Positions 1 through 10,851 of a DNA stretch of 64,000 nucleotides are shown one piece after another. A program made the position numbers and the translations under genes. Each line of letters begins with the position of its first letter. Positions within the stretch are counted from its first letter, which is position 1. Source of the DNA: Dichetophora obliterata (taxonomy: Eukaryota; Arthropoda; Insecta; Diptera; Sciomyzidae). Location: positions 184,138,888-184,202,887 of the forward strand of contig OY986438.1 of assembly GCA_963920525.1 (NCBI GenBank). Reading direction: 5' to 3'. The notes under the pieces were generated by a model. That model had not been told where the DNA came from, did no database searches, and was given only the letters and a program-made list of their open reading frames with translations.

Positions 1-2876
1 AAGGTAAGGTTTTGAGTGTTAAAATGTTCTGAATGTGGTGAATATTTAAAGCCGCTTAAGCTAATAAAAAAGATTTTCTAACAAAAACTGCATTACATAA
101 ACTTCACATTTAAACTAAAATTTCTCGAAAATGAGCCGAAGGATTAAAAAACTTTTAACGTCATTTTATTCGGCTTCCTTAAATAATACTGAAATGTTAT
201 GCCCAAGCTTGTTTGATTTTTGGTCATCAACAGTGTAATTGTTGTTTTAATAAAAATTTAGGTTTTTTTTAATCAGAAACAAAAAATCTAGTAATTCAAA
301 GTAATGGATTCTTTGATAATTCAAAAGACAAAAATAAAATATATAGAACAACGATATCAAAACATTAAAAATAAAGAAGTATTTTATTATTTGTGTATCT
401 ATTTGACGGTATGTATTCAAATTTTTTCAAAGGTAGGGATATCTTTTCTTTATTTTATACAAACTTGCTCGTATCTATCCCCATACAAAAGTAGAAGCCT
501 CATTGACTAACTTCACACTACGTTTTACCCCTTGAGTAAGGCCGAGAAATTTTAAGACGTTCATGATATCATGGACTTTATTTTTGAACTCACTCAAGTC
601 TTCGGGTGAGAGGCTTTGAAGAATTGGGGGCGCAGTAATTTCTATATTTTGCCAATCGGTGGAGTTTTATGCTTTAAAGCTTATTTTTAGAACTTTCAAT
701 AGAGGAATTTAATTTGCTTTGGATTTTAAACTTTCATTGATTTTGTGCATATTATAAGTTCTCTTACATGCGGAAGACTTACTTTTGGTTTTGTCAGATC
801 AATATTTCTATTAATATTTAAGCTATTTCCATGCTTAACAGTAAGTGGTTTAACTTTTTTTTACCAATTCAAAATAGCCATCAAAAGAAATGATAATCAT
901 AAAAACCTAGTTATTATGAATCCTTTATTTTTAAAGATATGATATAAATTATGAATTATTTCACATTGAAGTGTAATATCAGTTGCACTGACTATCTCCG
1001 ATTTGGCTCAAATTTTGTGCTTAGATTGGTTCATTGTTTAGAAAACCAAATCCGGATGTTGAGATTTTAAGAATTTTTTTCGCAGACCCACAGCAAATAG
1101 GGTATCATTAAAAATGTTACTTAATTTTTTTTTGAAGGAAAATTATTACCCATTCTAAATTTCAAAGTTTAATACTATGCCAGTAACAGGTGCTATAATT
1201 TTTTTCATTATCATTATATTAATTTTTTATACGTTCCATTACCTTTCCAGCGATATAAAATGAAGGTGTGCTCTTGAAGGGTTCAGAAGTTATGGCGTGA
1301 AACGTAAAGTGTAAATGAATTTTCAACACAAATTTAGCCAGCGTTGAACTTGAAATTTAACAATTTGAAAGTTGAACAAATTTAAAAGCTTTAATACTTT
1401 ATGACCTAATCTAATATAATAATGAAGGTTCTGCAGTACTGCCTTGTTAAAAATTTCAAAAATATCTTGTCTTGAACACAAGCAGCCATAGTTTTTCTTG
1501 GGTGTTGAGAGGACTATTATTGAGGGCACTCATTATTATTCAGAAGAATTATGAAGACACAGACCGAAATTTCGCGTCCGACAGGTTTGACAGCAACACT
1601 GATTTGAACTAGTCAGAAATAATTTTCAGAAATTTTCCATGAAATTTTCCATGCATCCAATCAGATGCATTGCTTCCTTTTTTAACTTTCTTTTTCAGCA
1701 TTTTGATTATATCTTGAAAAAACTAAGGCATCAAAATAACAAAGTTTTCATGACTATAATCTCTTTTAATGGGTCTAAAACCTGGCTTATATGAATTGGT
1801 CGAAATAAATTTCAACCTCTTACTGTCAAGCATTGAATGTGAAAACTCATAATTTTTTTGTCAATTTTGTGTTTTTGCTTAAATTCTAACAGAAACCTTG
1901 ATCGGACAAAAGCAAAACCAAAATCATCACATTCTATATTGATATATTTTTGAAAAATAACTTTACTTATGTGGTCAAAATTTTCGAAGATTAGAGATTA
2001 GCAGTGCCTAAGGGTTAATATATTGAGACAAAATTTTCAGTAAATGCTTTTGAGATGTCATTGAAGATATTTTTTAAAATGCCTCAAAAAAAAAACAAAC
2101 TCCTTCGCTTATTTTGGGTCGGTCTAATATACATGCATTAAATATTACACAAAACGACTTGAGTATTAGATCAAAAGTTCAAGATTTAGCACGCAACATA
2201 CCAGAAAATGGCTTTAATGATTTAGTCAGTTTCTTTCCAAATACACAAAGAAACTATGAATTTCTTAAATAAACCTCGAGCTTAGATTTTGTTTTTTGTA
2301 AAATTTTTTGTAAAATAAAAGAGCTAACCTTTGGCAAACTATATAGTGAATAACTCGCATTTTTAAGGTGTAAAGAAGCACAACTGGCACCATATAAAAG
2401 GTATTTTGAAAGAAATTCGCACATATATATATTACAGCACAATTTCTAAATGTCTGATAAAATTAATGGTGGAATACTTACTCTTTAAAATCATACCATA
2501 AGATTATAAATTTCAACTCCAATGTGTCACTTAATACCACACATTGCGCACAGTGCTGCACATATTTTTCTTTGTTTTAAAAATGACTGCGCATACTTTA
2601 ACAACAAACTTTAAGCACTTAAAAATCACAACAAAAAAAAACTCTGAAAACGAGCGCACTCGAAAATAAAACGCTTTAACTTAAACAGGTAAAACATAAG
2701 CGCAGCATGCATTCGGCTTTTCTTGCAAATAGAACTAAAAAATATTTATATCACAAGGTAGCAAAGGTTAAAAAGAGTAAAGCAAACATTAACTCAAAAG
2801 GTTGGCAACAGTGAAAATGTAACAACAACAATAAAAAGGCAAAAAGAAATATTTTAAATGTGTAAAAAGTGGGTAC
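1..2876 (-). other. NOS1AP: Intron sequence of the NOS1AP-like gene, left edge
   Basis: This stretch lies downstream, on the minus strand, of the splice donor at 2876-2875 (GTACCC), so it is the start of an intron that runs past the left edge. It is AT-rich with many stop codons in all frames. I see no exon, RNA gene or transposon with recognisable ends in it. The remaining C-terminal exons of the gene must lie to the left of the window. Confidence 0.7.
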
Positions 2877-2999
2877 CTGTGGAGCCATTGCAATATTGGC
2901 CGTCGTTAGTCCTGGCGTCTGCTGTTCAGTGTAGGCTCCCAGTGAAGCCAAGTGTTCGAGTAGCTCTCGATTTTGCTGTAGCAGCTGCTGCGTACGTGC
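2877..2999 (-). CDS. NOS1AP: NOS1AP/CAPON-like adaptor, coiled-coil exon 5 (of those visible)
   Basis: The exon is 123 nt, exactly 41 codons, phase 0 at both ends, with acceptor AG at 3001-3000 and donor GT at 2876-2875. It begins ARTQQLLQQNRELLEHLASL and ends TANIAMAPQ. It matches the part of mammalian CAPON where a leucine/glutamine heptad-rich helix follows the AARLEAQ segment, as I remember that protein. The helix is predicted to form a coiled coil for self-association or partner binding in the cytoplasm. It is separated by an 81-nt intron from the preceding exon. The open frame runs beyond the donor for some codons in genomic DNA, but the clean GT and the loss of coding character after MAPQ favour splicing. 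The next exon is outside the window. Confidence 0.88.
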
Positions 3000-3080
3000 C
3001 TGCGAAATTGAAACAAAGTTAAAAATAATTTTCTTCAAATTCTTTTAACGAAAAAAATTCCAATTGGCAAGTCTACTTAC

Positions 3081-3248
3081 CTGCGCCTCAATGCGCGCAT
3101 TTGTCTCCGAAATCAGCTGCTCTCGCATCAGCATCAGCTGAGCCAAAGCTTGACGTGTTTGCAACGCCTGCTGTTCCAACTGATCCTTGAGCTTGTGTAT
3201 TTCACGATTAGGCGATGAAGGCGTGGTGGGTGATTTTTCATCATCGGT
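3081..3248 (-). CDS. NOS1AP: NOS1AP/CAPON-like adaptor, coiled-coil exon 4
   Basis: The exon is 168 nt, 56 codons, phase 0 at both ends. Acceptor AG is at 3250-3249 and donor GTAAGT begins at 3080. The peptide starts TDDEKSPTTPSSPNREI, a Ser/Pro-rich hinge, and then enters a long amphipathic helix (LKDQLEQQALQTRQALAQL, then REQLISETNARIEAQ). The ending NARIEAQ followed by the next exon's ARTQQLLQQN mirrors the order AARLEAQ-ARVHQLLLQN in vertebrate CAPON. This gives good support for orthology, independent of the PTB segment. The exon is too short to have been found by length alone: it was recognised from the sequence and the splice signals. Confidence 0.88.
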
Positions 3249-3292
3249 CTAAAATTGTTAAAGTTGAAATACGCAATTATTACATGTTGGGC

Positions 3293-3321
3293 AGAGAGAG
3301 AAAGAAAGAGAAAGAGAGAGT
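3293..3321. repeat. GA/GAAA microsatellite next to the exon 4 acceptor
   Basis: A run of GAGA and GAAA units lies 45-70 nt upstream, on the minus strand, of the 3' splice site of exon 3081-3248. Read on the coding strand it is a CT-rich tract, so it may enrich the polypyrimidine context of that acceptor. Confidence 0.8.
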
Positions 3322-4928
3322 TTCGCGCTTAAAAGCACTTTGTTGTAAACAACTTGACAAATATGTTTACTGAAGACAATGCCATTGTTTAAAAATATGA
3401 ATAGAATCAAAACAAATTCAGTGAAATTCAACATTGAACCACAAGAGGACATTTTAACAAATTTGAGAAAAACGTTTCAAGGCTCAAACAACAGTGAAAT
3501 ATTTCCGTGGAAACAAAAACAAAAACAACAAAATAACAAACAAAAAAGCGGAACTCTATTCATATTGACGCGTGTCTATATTTTGCATTTTTTGTTGTTT
3601 ATTTTGTTGGTTGTCGAAACAAGCTAATTTTAAAGATGAAAAGGTAAACAATATTTCAATAAACTTGTACACCATACAACAATATTTTCCATTCAATCAA
3701 TGGTGTTTTTCCAAAATACGTTAAAATGTTTTGTTTCTTCAAATTTGACAGGTTTTGATGTTTGATTTGTTTTTAATTATTTTTTTTTTATTAACGAGTA
3801 CGATATTGAGTCAACAGCAATGTTTTTGGTGGCCCCATTTATGTGTTTTTGTATTTTTTCAGTATCAACAATGATTTTATATTTTTGGTATATTTCTATT
3901 TCTATACAATAAAAATGCAAAATTTAATAAAAATTCCAGGCAACAAATAAATAAAAAAAATACATTTAATTTTGCACAAAATAAACAAAAAACAATTTTA
4001 CGGTTAATTGTTTGCTTTGAAAAAGTAACATTTATTTAAATGAAAAAATCATATTTGTTAGATTTGTTTGTGAAACGCGGCGTTTGCAAAATAGGTTAAA
4101 TCATTTTTATTGCCAAATATTTGCTTTTTACTAACGATTGCTTGCTTAACATAAAGCGAAACATCAAAGTGTATATATAATTCAAGCGATTTTTCTGTTA
4201 TCTAGTTGTTTTTTGGTTTTTGGTTTTTTGCCATTCCATTTAAAATGATGGCAGTCTATTTATTTAACAACCCCAAATTTTATATCACCCTCAAATCAAT
4301 ATCATTAAATTATACTATAAATAAAGAGAAACCGGGTCAGTGTAGTAGAAAATGCAATATTCGTAAATTGCTTTTACTGCGGGTTTTTCCCAGCAATTTA
4401 AAATTTAACAGTATTTATTAAGTGCTGAACAAATTTTATTAGACAATCCATTTTGATTATACACATACTCCTTACTTTTAGTAACAATTCTATGTCACTT
4501 TTATGTTAATACCGAATTTAAAGTTGGGTTTTAGGTTTGAAGAAAACATTGAAGTAAACTTTTGTCTTAACATTCTTATAACTATTTAACTTTCGAATTT
4601 TCATGTAAAAAATTTATTAACAATTTTCGATAATTTTTTATAAATTTGGGTATAATAACATTTTTTTTAAACTATGCAAAGTGCGATTTTTAAGACTTTA
4701 GGAGGACAAAACTCATACTGCAAAAAGTATTGAGTTCTGCTTGAGGGACATGAAATTTTATACTTGGATGAATTAAGCAATAGGGCAGTCACAGAAATGG
4801 GCGTGATCGGCAACTGCCACTTCTACTTCCCATAAAACTTGGAGGAGTAAATATGGCATTAAATTGATTTCATGCATGTTAAAAAGGTCAATTTCCATTC
4901 CCTAGTTTATCTTACAAACACCGCTCCT

Positions 4929-5869
4929 CAGGCCTGTAGCCAGACCAAGAAGACAGCCCTCTGTCCCAAGAAGGGCAGGCATGAATCTTGGGGGGGGGCA
5001 AATTTTTTGTTTTTTTATTTAAATTTCTTATTTAAAAAAAATTTTTTTTAACGTGTAATGAATACATTACACATGTTTATTAAAAAACAGTTAATTTTAT
5101 AATATTAACATGGATATGTAGATCTTTTTATACATGAGATTAATACATAAAAAATAATATAAAAATTAATTCAGGACTTTGTAATGAAATGAAGGTAATA
5201 ATACAAGATTTATTTAAAGTGGCTAGAAATATAACAAAGATAAGCGAAATGGGCTAAGATAAGACATTTTTTTAAGAAAAACAAATAAAAAAATTGAATT
5301 AACCCGCATCCGTCGTTTGTATCAAATTGATGCAAATTTTTTATTCAGATTTATATATTAAGAACAAACATGTATATTTTGATTTAAATCTTTTGCTTCT
5401 TTAAATTTTTGCTAGAATTATGATTTGCAGTTTTTTAAAAAAAAATTTAAAAATTAAAAACATTTCAATGAATTATATATTCTTTTTATATCTCCATCAA
5501 ATTGGTGCACAACGTGCTTTTCATTTGTAGAAAGTTCCTATGGATGCGGTTTAAAAAATTATGAAAATTCAAATCTTATTTTTTGGAAGCAAATGTTGGC
5601 GACCCAGTAGAAATTTGAAAAATGGTAACAATTTGTTTTAAATGTTTTGTTAAACAAATTTCATACACATTTCCAAGTCATGAATAAGGTGAATGTGTAT
5701 ATTTTTTGTTATTTTAAACTAAACTAATTTTAAAGCAATAAACAAATATGTCTAAAAAATGCATATTAATTATTCATTTAAAGTTTTTCATTGTCTGATT
5801 TGGCCAGGGGGCCAAACGGCTGTAGTAGGGGAGCTTTGCCCCCCTTGCCCCACCCTGGCTACAGGCCTG
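4929..5869. mobile_element. hAT-like non-autonomous element with perfect 8-bp TSD
   Basis: The ends form a 15-bp perfect terminal inverted repeat, CAGGCCTGTAGCCAG, and the element is flanked on both sides by the identical 8-mer CCGCTCCT (4921-4928 and 5870-5877). An 8-bp duplication and a CAG-type terminus are hallmarks of the hAT superfamily. The element is 941 bp, very AT-rich inside, and has no transposase-like frame. Just inside each end is a G-rich or C-rich stretch (GGGGGGGGC near 4990, a CCCCCCTTGCCCC-type run near 5840). The perfect TSD suggests a fairly recent insertion. The open frames crossing its right end on the minus strand are not genes. Confidence 0.88.
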
Positions 5870-6432
5870 CCGCTCCTGAATTAAGGAAAATCGGAAATGA
5901 ATTAAGGAAAATCGTTTTGGATTTGGCCGTCGTCGACTTTTTATAGAGCATCTTGAAATGGCCTTTGTTGATCCATACATTACAGAACGAGCATCGAGAG
6001 CAAAAAAAAAGTGATGATGCTGCTTTATGTGATGAAAGTCGAAGAAATCGGGATTCGACACCAACCAAGAAAATAAGCTATTGTTAAATTTTTTACATAC
6101 AAAAATAACACAAGCACTTATGTTACACGTTGTGAAAAGAGTGCGAGCTATAATTGTGCGGAAAACTATTTTCATATTTGTTCAAAATTTTCCAAAAAAA
6201 AAAAAAATTAAGCCAACATAAATATTTTATATCCGCGATTTTTTGGTCTTCTTCGAAACATAAATATTTTTTTAGTAGTCTTTTTATCTTTTCTTCACAT
6301 GTATTTTCATATATATGATGTATAATGATGTAATAATTATATTTTGGGTCGCCATATAATAATATTTTGGCAACGGTATATGATATTTTTATGAGCCGGC
6401 ATTAAAAAGTGCACTCAGGCTGTTTAATGAAA

Positions 6433-6512
6433 AAGTCGGCAGCTTTTAAAGCTCAAAACTGATTGAATTAAAGTCGGCAGCTAGTTGGAAGCTCAAGACT
6501 TAATTAATTTTA
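6433..6512. repeat. Two-unit tandem duplication, about 40 bp
   Basis: The phrase AAGTCGGCAGCT followed by AAGCTCAA and AATTAA-type sequence occurs twice, near 6433 and 6471, with a few differences. No coding or structural role is visible. The rest of 5870-6760 is AT-rich and otherwise featureless. Confidence 0.6.
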
Positions 6513-7070
6513 TTTCGAAATTGTTCTTCCTTTTATACTATACATAACAGTACTTAGTCTTAAAACTAGTTAACAATTGTGTGTGTACTTAGAAAAATGT
6601 AAACATAGTCATATGTTCCTTAATTAGTGCAGAAGTAAGGTAACATATAATAATTATATGTTTGTAACTAGGCAATATCAATGTAATGTTTGTGAGTGAA
6701 ATAAATGCTAGTACTGAGCATATGTTTAATTGTTTGAATGTACTTATTGTTATTTCTATACAGTAATTATCGCTTATATGCACTATGCTTATAAGCATAT
6801 CCCGCTTATATGCATTCGAACTTGAGATATTTAACTTTGTCATTTAAAATAGCCAGCATTTTTTTGCTTATAAGCATTTCGCTTATATGAGTTTCTCTTT
6901 TATATGCATCAAAATTAGGAATTTTTTTGAGCTGTCAAATATGAAATAGCCCGTAACTGTCTTTGAAAGTGTCAAAGTTTCTTATCTTTTTCCTGTGCAG
7001 TTTTAAATTGAACAAAAATAAAAAATTTCAATTGTAAAGGAAGTTGAGACAAATTAAATAAGATAGAAGA

Positions 7071-7362
7071 ACATACATTCATGTGAAAATAAATAGGGAC
7101 ACTTGTATTTTTATTTTTAAAGCTGCATGAATTACACACAAGATGCAACAGATATAGCATTAATTCCCTCAGGTGGTGGTTTCTCCTGATGAGGCGAGTA
7201 TAAAACTTTATGGAGTTTTCTCCCACATTGTAAAACTTTCAAGATACAAGGTGTTTTACGGTTTTGGTACGTGTTTAGTATTATTGATTTAGAATCTAAA
7301 CTACTCACCATAAAATAAAAAATAATATTTTGTATTTTAGAAAAAATATCAACTTCTTCATC
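7071..7362. repeat. Left arm of a ~290-bp inverted repeat
   Basis: The reverse complement of this segment matches 10031-10317 almost end to end. Shared stretches include AGTTGATATTT, CTAAAATACAAAATATTATT, GGTGAGTAGTTTAGATTCTA and ACTAAACACGTACCAAAACC. Similarity stops abruptly after TTCACATGAATGTATGT. The short open frames found in each arm are translations of the repeat, not genes. Confidence 0.85.
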
Positions 7363-7445
7363 AGTACACTCAGGGAATTATTGAATTTAGTTCACGGCTG
7401 CCATGAAAAAGATGAGGCTGTAGTAGCCATACTAGAGTTATAATA

Positions 7446-8725
7446 TTGGGGGTTGGAATTAGTTTTAAAGGTTTTCTAAGAGATGGCGTAACTATCAATA
7501 GATCGCATCGGGCACACCTGTGACTATATTCATTTCAAAGCACATTGTCTAAGCTTCATTTTTCAGAATGTGTCATTCCACTGAAGTGTAAACAACATAT
7601 ATTTTTTTTCTCTGTGAACATGTCGACTTTCGTTCCAACAAAACGCAATTTGCGGGAAGGTTTACTTTTGTGCTTCCATTTGAAGAAAAAAGCGGTTGAA
7701 GCACAACGCACGCTTACTGAGGCTTACGGGGACTATGCTCCATCGATTTCTACTTGTGAGTACTGGTTCCGTCGGTTTAAAAGTGGTGATTTTGATACGG
7801 AAGACAAAGAGCGTCCGGGCCAGCCGAAAAAGTTTGAAGATGAGGAATTGGAGGCTTTGCTCGATCAAGACCCGTGTCAAACCCTTCAAAAATTGTCAGA
7901 ATCATTGGGAGTACTTGTCAACGGTCAGCAAACGCTTGAAGGCCATGGGAATGATTCAAAAGCAAGGAAATTGGGTTGAGTTGAAGCCGAGAGACGTTGA
8001 ACGGCGATTTTGCATGTGCGAACAACTGCTTCAACGGCATAAAAGGAAGAGTTTTTTGCATCGTATTGTCACTGGCGATGAAAAGTGGATCCATTACGAT
8101 AATCCTAAGCGAAAAAAATCGTGGGGACCACCCGGCCATGCATCAACATCGAGGGCCAAGCCGAATATTCATGGCGCCAAGCTTATGCTGTGTATTTGGT
8201 GGGATCAGAAGGGTGTCGTGTACTATGAGCTGCTAAAACCTAACGAAACCATCACTGGGGAACGCTACCAACAACAATTGATGCAATTGAGCCGAGCATT
8301 AAAGGTTAAACGGCCGGAATATGCCAAAAGACACGACAAAGTGGTTTTTCAACATGACAACGCACGGCCACATGTTGCAAGAACCGTCAAGGAAACGTTG
8401 GAGGCGCTGAATTGGGATGTGCTACCCCACCCGCCTTATAGCCCAGACATAGCCCCTTCCGACTACCACCTATTCAGATCGATGACGCATGGCTTGGCTG
8501 AGCAGCGCTTCACTTCTTACGAGGATACCAAAAAATGGGTCGATTCGTGGATTGCCTCAAAAGACGAATCGTTCTTCCGGCGCGGAATCCATATGCTGCC
8601 AGAAAGATGGGAAAATGTTGTAGCTAACGATGGACAATACTTTGAATAATATACATTGTACCGTTGTTTCTAAATAAATGCTCAAAAACCGAAAAAAAAC
8701 CTTTAAAATTAATTCCAACCCCCAA
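7446..8725 (+). mobile_element. mariner element with complete ends
   Basis: The element is 1280 bp, the usual mariner size. It is flanked by TA on both sides (7444-7445 and 8726-8727). The terminal inverted repeats are about 30 bp, start TTGGGGGTTGGAATTA and differ at one position (G versus A at base 17) before they diverge. Inside is one transposase gene in the plus direction, broken by a frameshift. The insertion sits inside the possible pogo-like element. Confidence 0.93.
7620..8649 (+). pseudogene. mariner transposase, D,D34D, one frameshift
   Basis: The start is the ATG at 7620 (MSTFVPTKRN). The first part is a helix-turn-helix DNA-binding region (about residues 10-100). Frame is lost near 7911-7917 inside the second helix-turn-helix, after SESLGV. 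The downstream frame continues STVSKRLKAMG to the stop at 8649. The spacing fits a net loss of 2 nt from a reading of about 343 aa, normal for mariner. The catalytic triad is visible: D in TGDEKW, D in QHDNARPH and D in IAPSDYHLF, with exactly 34 residues between the second and third. The conserved WVP-x-x-L linker motif reads WVEL, two residues short. Overall it most resembles the Mos1/mauritiana side of the family, but the subfamily is not settled. It is almost certainly inactive. Confidence 0.93.
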
Positions 8726-9416
8726 TATATGAAATGAAGTCACCTTAGCTGAAAGTTTATTGCAAGCACTTTATTAAAGCTCTCATAGCCCTAATTGAAT
8801 CTGCAATAATCATAAAAAAAAACAAAAATTATGTTGAGCGTCTATTTAAAATAAGAGCTGTGGTTACAGTTGTGATACATTCAGTATTGTGGCTACTGCA
8901 ACCAACTTTTAAATCTTGCGTGTAGAGAAACTCCAATACGGCTATTGTAGCCTCAATACGGTTTTCACGCTTTTACTGATGATACTTAAACCACAAAAGA
9001 CAAATTTCTCCATTTTAGTTTTGGCTTTGCAGCGTGCTTGTTGGCAAATATTAAAAAAAAATGTTTTTAAAGTTAATCGGTATTTTCTTTGATAATCGAT
9101 ATAATTTGATAATATATATTATGCCTATTGTACTGAAAAAGGCATGGACTATCTTACAATTCCATTGTCTAGGACTATTTGTAAGCATGTTTCAGATGCA
9201 TGCTAATGGTTTGTCGTTTATAATATGCGATTTTTAAAGTTCAATAAAAAAAAATTTTTAAAAAAATAGTTTGTAAAGTTCTATGAACAATTAAAATTTT
9301 ATATTTATTTGATCAAAAAAGTAATATTTTTCAAATGATTTGAAATAAAAATTTAAAAAATATTTAAAAATAACACTTTTATTAAACAAACGGCATTAAG
9401 AAATTGGTGATAACAA

Positions 9417-9555
9417 TTTCGGCTGTCAAAACTGAATTCCTCTCACCATCGCAAAAGGCGCTGTTATGACCTCGCCAACAATTCGGCTGTCAAAACCGAA
9501 TTCCTCTCACCATAGCAAAAGGCGCTGTTATGACCTCTCCACAATTCGGCTATCT
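9417..9555. repeat. 62-bp tandem repeat, about 2.3 copies
   Basis: Two nearly identical units begin AATT(T)CGGCTGTCAAAAC and run through CCTCTCACCATMGCAAAAGG and CGCTGTTATGACCTC. A third, partial copy begins at about 9541 (AATTCGGCTATCTCACCAT). There is no open frame through the units. Stretch 8728-9410 before it is AT-rich with nothing recognisable. Confidence 0.85.
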
Positions 9556-9734
9556 CACCATTAAAAGTTCTTACAACTTTCTGTGAGGTTGTCAAAACCG
9601 GCAGAGAATCTCTTAAACAGGAATCTAACAGCCCTTATGGAAGTTGTCAGAGCCTCGCATATTAAATTTTTTGAGAACCGTAATATTACGGCTAGAAGAA
9701 GCGAAGTTTTGATAGCATCGCCAGTTCTGTGAGT

Positions 9735-10027
9735 GTATATCAATCACTTTCGTGTCATGTGCTGTAGCGGAGCAAAAATTTTGAGATTATCCAGCGAAAT
9801 ATCAACAAATTTTCTATCTTTTGTTTTAGCAGAGCTGTTATTGTCCAAAGTTAGAATTTAAAAAAATACTGTTGATTAAGTGTATTTTTACATGAAAAAA
9901 GATATTTTAAATTTGGACGATTACAGCTCCGCTAAAACAAAAGATACAAAATTTGTTGATATTTCGTTGAATAATCTCAAAATTTTAGCTCCGCTGCAGC
10001 ACATGACACGAAAGTGGTTGATATATT
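9735..10027. repeat. Foldback (hairpin) element, 125-bp arms
   Basis: Arm 9735-9862 and arm 9905-10027 are inverted copies at roughly 90% identity. They share ACTTTCGTGTCATGTGCTG, AGCGGAGC, AAAATTTTGAGATTAT and CGAAATATCAACAAATTTT. The loop is about 40 nt. The structure is that of a small foldback MITE. It touches the inner end of the right arm of the larger inverted repeat. No coding content. Confidence 0.88.
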
Positions 10028-10030
10028 GAT

Positions 10031-10317
10031 GGAAAAGTTGATATTTGTTCTAAAATACAAAATATTATTTTTTATTTTATGGTGAGTAGTTTAGATTCTA
10101 GATCAATAATACTAAACACGTACCAAAACCGTAAAACACCCTGTTTCTTGAAAGTTTTACAATGTGGGAGGAAACTCCATAATGTGTTATACTCGCCTCA
10201 TCAAGAAGAATCACCAGCCGAGGGAATTAATGCTATATCTGGGGCGCCATGTATATAATTCATGCAGCTTCAAATATAAAAATATAGGCGTCCCTATTTA
10301 TTTTCACATGAATGTAT
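10031..10317. repeat. Right arm of a ~290-bp inverted repeat
   Basis: This is the inverted partner of 7071-7362. The arms are about 85% identical by eye, so they are not recent duplicates. It lies directly beside the foldback element at 9735-10027. Confidence 0.85.
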
Positions 10318-10462
10318 GTGCCAAAAATTCTGCAATTTACAAAAGAAAATAACTGACTTTTTTCGAGATAGAAAGGACTTGAAAAATTAAATAAATTAAG
10401 TTAAGTTTTATGTAAATTTAATGGCGTTCTTAAATTTAATTTTTTTTAAAGCATATTTTTTA

Positions 10463-10640
10463 TATATTTTTTTAAAACCATAAGTGGTATAAGTCTGGTA
10501 GACGCCCCAATTTAAATTAATTTAATTCGAATCTGACTTAAAACTTAGTTTGTTTATATTTTTTAAAAACCCTTAAGTGATATAAGACTGCTAGAAGCGG
10601 CAATTTAATTTAATTTAATCTATTTTTTATTTTTAAAAAA
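10463..10640. repeat. Degenerate tandem repeat, ~88-bp spacing
   Basis: The phrase TTTTTTAAAACC, TAAGTGRTATAAG, TAGAMGC and then AATTTAATTTAATTTAAT occurs at about 10470 and again at about 10557, with a partial third start near 10635. It is AT-rich and non-coding. Confidence 0.6.
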
Positions 10641-10851
10641 CGCTTATTTGACAAACTCTAATTTGTAAATAAATATAATTAAAAATTAAACCAATTCATA
10701 ACACAATTTTTATTGAAACCATATGTAAAATATGCTTCGTGGAGGCATTTGACCGAGTTTTTATATATGCTTTCCCGCTTATAAGCAGCAAAAACCAAGC
10801 AAATAGAGGTTATGCTTATAAGCGATAATTTGTACACTAAAATAAAATGAG

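Larger units (their letters stand above)
6761..10832. mobile_element. Possible pogo-like element with TA TSD and long inverted arms
   Basis: The left end reads TA then CAGTAATTATCGCTTATATG. The reverse complement of the right end reads TA then CAAATTATCGCTTATAAGCA, so the two ends are inverted copies next to a TA dinucleotide at 6759-6760 and 10833-10834. The CAGT start and CGCTTA core resemble termini of the pogo/Tigger group as I recall them. GCTTATAAGC palindromes recur inside both ends (about 6788, 6872, 10775, 10813). A second, longer inverted pair lies inside (7071-7362 against 10031-10317). No pogo transposase is visible. The interior carries a mariner, a foldback element and tandem repeats. 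That these ends belong to one insertion is inference: two separate MITEs are possible. Confidence 0.45.

Noticed and set aside
1323..1529. Short minus-strand frames in 1-2750
   Set aside because: Chance frames in AT-rich intron sequence, without motifs or splice support.
2751..2876. Extension of the coiled-coil exon to the stop at 2751
   Set aside because: After MAPQ the translation becomes hydrophobic, low-complexity AT sequence, and a GTACCC donor is available at the family-consistent place.
5774..6175. 133-codon minus-strand frame and the overlapping 69-codon frame
   Set aside because: They cross the right end and TSD of the hAT-like element, and the peptide (QACSQGGARGAKLPY) is a translation of its TIR region.
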